13,169 bases of DNA. Source: 3-1-20CM-4-69-9 sp046730515 (GTDB lineage Bacteria; Actinomycetota; Thermoleophilia; Gaiellales; Gaiellaceae). Each line of letters starts with the position of its first letter. Position 1 is the stretch's first letter. The stretch covers positions 1 through 13,169 of the forward strand of contig JBKPJA010000117.1 in the NCBI GenBank assembly GCA_046730515.1, written 5' to 3'. The position numbers and the translations under genes were made by a program. The notes beneath the pieces were generated by a model. It was given only the letters and a program-made list of their open reading frames with translations, did not search any database and had not been told where the DNA came from. Below, one piece after another: positions 12,221 through 13,169 of this stretch.

Positions 12221-13169
12221 ATGGCGATCGTCGAGGCCAACACGGAGCTCGGGCGGCAGGTCGTCGAGGACGCGAAGCGCTACGTCCTCCACTCGTGGTC
12301 GGTACAGGACGCGCTCGATCCAATTCCCGTCGCCGGCGCCGAGGGACGCTACTTCTGGGACTACGACGGCAAGCGCTACCTCGACTTCGCCTCGCAGCTC
12401 GTCAACGTCTCGATCGGACACCAGCACCCCAAGGTGATCGCGGCGATCAAGGAGCAGGCGGACAAGCTCTGCACGATCGGCCCGCCGATGGCGACCGAGC
12501 CGCGCTCGACGCTCGCGCGCATGCTCGCGGAGATCACGCCCGGTGACCTGTCGATGGCGTTCTTCACGAACGGCGGAGCCGAGGCGAACGAGAACGCGAT
12601 CAAGCTCGCCCGCTGGTACACGGGCCGGCACAAGATCGTCGCGCGCTACCGCTCCTACCACGGCGCGACAGCCGGTGCGATCACCGCGACGGGGGACCCC
12701 CGCCGGTGGCCCGCGGAGCCTGGGATCCCGGGCATCGTGCGCATCCTCGACCCGTACACGTACCGCTGCCCGGTCGGCCATCCCGACCCGTGTCCGGTCT
12801 GCACCGGGGCGCCGCATCTGGAGGAGATCCTTCAATACGAAGGACCGCAGAACGTCGCCGCCGTCATCCTCGAGACGGTCACGGGCACGAACGGCGTCAT
12901 CCCGCCGCCGGACGGCTACCTGCAGGCGATCCGCGAGGTCTGCGACCGGCACGGGATCCTGCTCATCACCGACGAGGTGATGGCCGGCTTCGGCCGCACC
13001 GGCAAGTGGTTCGCGGTCGACAACTGGGACGTCGTGCCGGACATCATCACGCTCGCCAAGGGCATCAACTCGGGTTACGTCCCGCTCGGCGCCATGGTGA
13101 TTCGCGAACCGCTCGCCGACTGGGTGCGCGACAAGTACTTCGCGGGCGGCCTTACGTATTCGGGACATC
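12221..13169 (+). CDS. Class III omega-aminotransferase (beta-alanine/taurine:pyruvate type), 3'-truncated by window edge
   Basis: PLP enzyme that transfers the amino group of an omega-amino acid to pyruvate or 2-oxoglutarate. Here it probably converts beta-alanine to malonate semialdehyde, which feeds the divergent mmsA. 316 residues are visible; the family is about 430-460, so the C-terminal quarter is missing. The frame stays open to the window end (GLTYSGH). PLP-site motifs: FFTNGGAEANENAIKLAR (phosphate site, from F114), YHGAT (Y146, H147), LITDEVMAGFGRTG (D251) and LAKGINSGY with Schiff-base lysine K280. Before the PLP aspartate there is a compact cysteine cluster, C183-x3-H187-x3-C191-x2-C194, not typical of class III enzymes in general. 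The start at ATG 12221 gives the family N-terminus; an ATG at 12214 is in another frame. Taurine or GABA specificity cannot be excluded. Confidence 0.9.
   Translation, partial: MAIVEANTELGRQVVEDAKRYVLHSWSVQDALDPIPVAGAEGRYFWDYDGKRYLDFASQLVNVSIGHQHPKVIAAIKEQADKLCTIGPPMATEPRSTLARMLAEITPGDLSMAFFTNGGAEANENAIKLARWYTGRHKIVARYRSYHGATAGAITATGDPRRWPAEPGIPGIVRILDPYTYRCPVGHPDPCPVCTGAPHLEEILQYEGPQNVAAVILETVTGTNGVIPPPDGYLQAIREVCDRHGILLITDEVMAGFGRTGKWFAVDNWDVVPDIITLAKGINSGYVPLGAMVIREPLADWVRDKYFAGGLTYSGH

Noticed and set aside
12212..13168. Antisense 318-codon open frame over the aminotransferase
   Set aside because: It is rich in Arg, Asp and Val with no motif, and lies opposite a clearly real PLP enzyme with intact K280 and D251. 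It is a shadow of codon bias.

Overview
The window is GC-rich, dense bacterial chromosome. The best guess for the source is a deep-branching actinobacterium of the class Thermoleophilia (Gaiellales or Solirubrobacterales type), probably from soil or a metagenome. The hints are base composition, very short intergenic gaps, an ATP-type PEP carboxykinase, and a small secreted protein (1805-2248) of a kind I associate with that class. No rRNA or other phylogenetic marker is present, so this assignment is an inference. I see no tRNA, rRNA, CRISPR array, transposase, integrase or phage gene.

Layout. 1-1230 (+): ATP-type phosphoenolpyruvate carboxykinase, cut at its 5' end by the window. 1269-1733 (+): small YdcZ/DUF606 membrane protein, whose GTG start directly follows a perfect 13-bp hairpin. 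1805-2248 (+): secreted, C-terminally anchored protein of unknown function. 2245-3486 (-): M20-family N-carbamoyl amino acid amidohydrolase, the likely beta-ureidopropionase. 3521-8595 (+): five-gene operon of ABC permease, ABC ATPase, second ABC permease, NMT1/THI5-like binding protein and dihydropyrimidinase/hydantoinase. 8592-9539 (-): agmatinase-family ureohydrolase. 9612-10532 (+): secreted LytM/M23-type metallopeptidase. 10529-12058 (-): CoA-acylating (methyl)malonate-semialdehyde dehydrogenase. 12221-13169 (+): class III omega-aminotransferase, cut at its 3' end by the window.

How they fit together. Seven or eight of the genes make a nearly complete reductive pyrimidine or hydantoin degradation route. 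The ABC system imports the ring compound. Dihydropyrimidinase opens the dihydropyrimidine to an N-carbamoyl-beta-amino acid. The M20 enzyme removes CO2 and ammonia to give beta-alanine (or 3-aminoisobutyrate from thymine). The aminotransferase makes (methyl)malonate semialdehyde, and the dehydrogenase yields acetyl-CoA (or propionyl-CoA). The ureohydrolase may feed the same aminotransferase from a guanidino compound. Dihydropyrimidine dehydrogenase, the ring-reducing first step, and any transcription factor are absent and would have to lie outside the window.

Two architectural features stand out. All three convergent gene junctions share their stop codons in a four-base YTAG overlap, leaving no room for terminators. 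Four of the five genes that begin right at an intergenic promoter region have a TAnnnT box ending 6-8 bases before the start codon and no usable ribosome binding site, which points to leaderless transcripts. Operon-internal genes and the dehydrogenase have good Shine-Dalgarno sequences. The divergent 34-base gap at 3487-3520 appears to hold two superimposed promoters.
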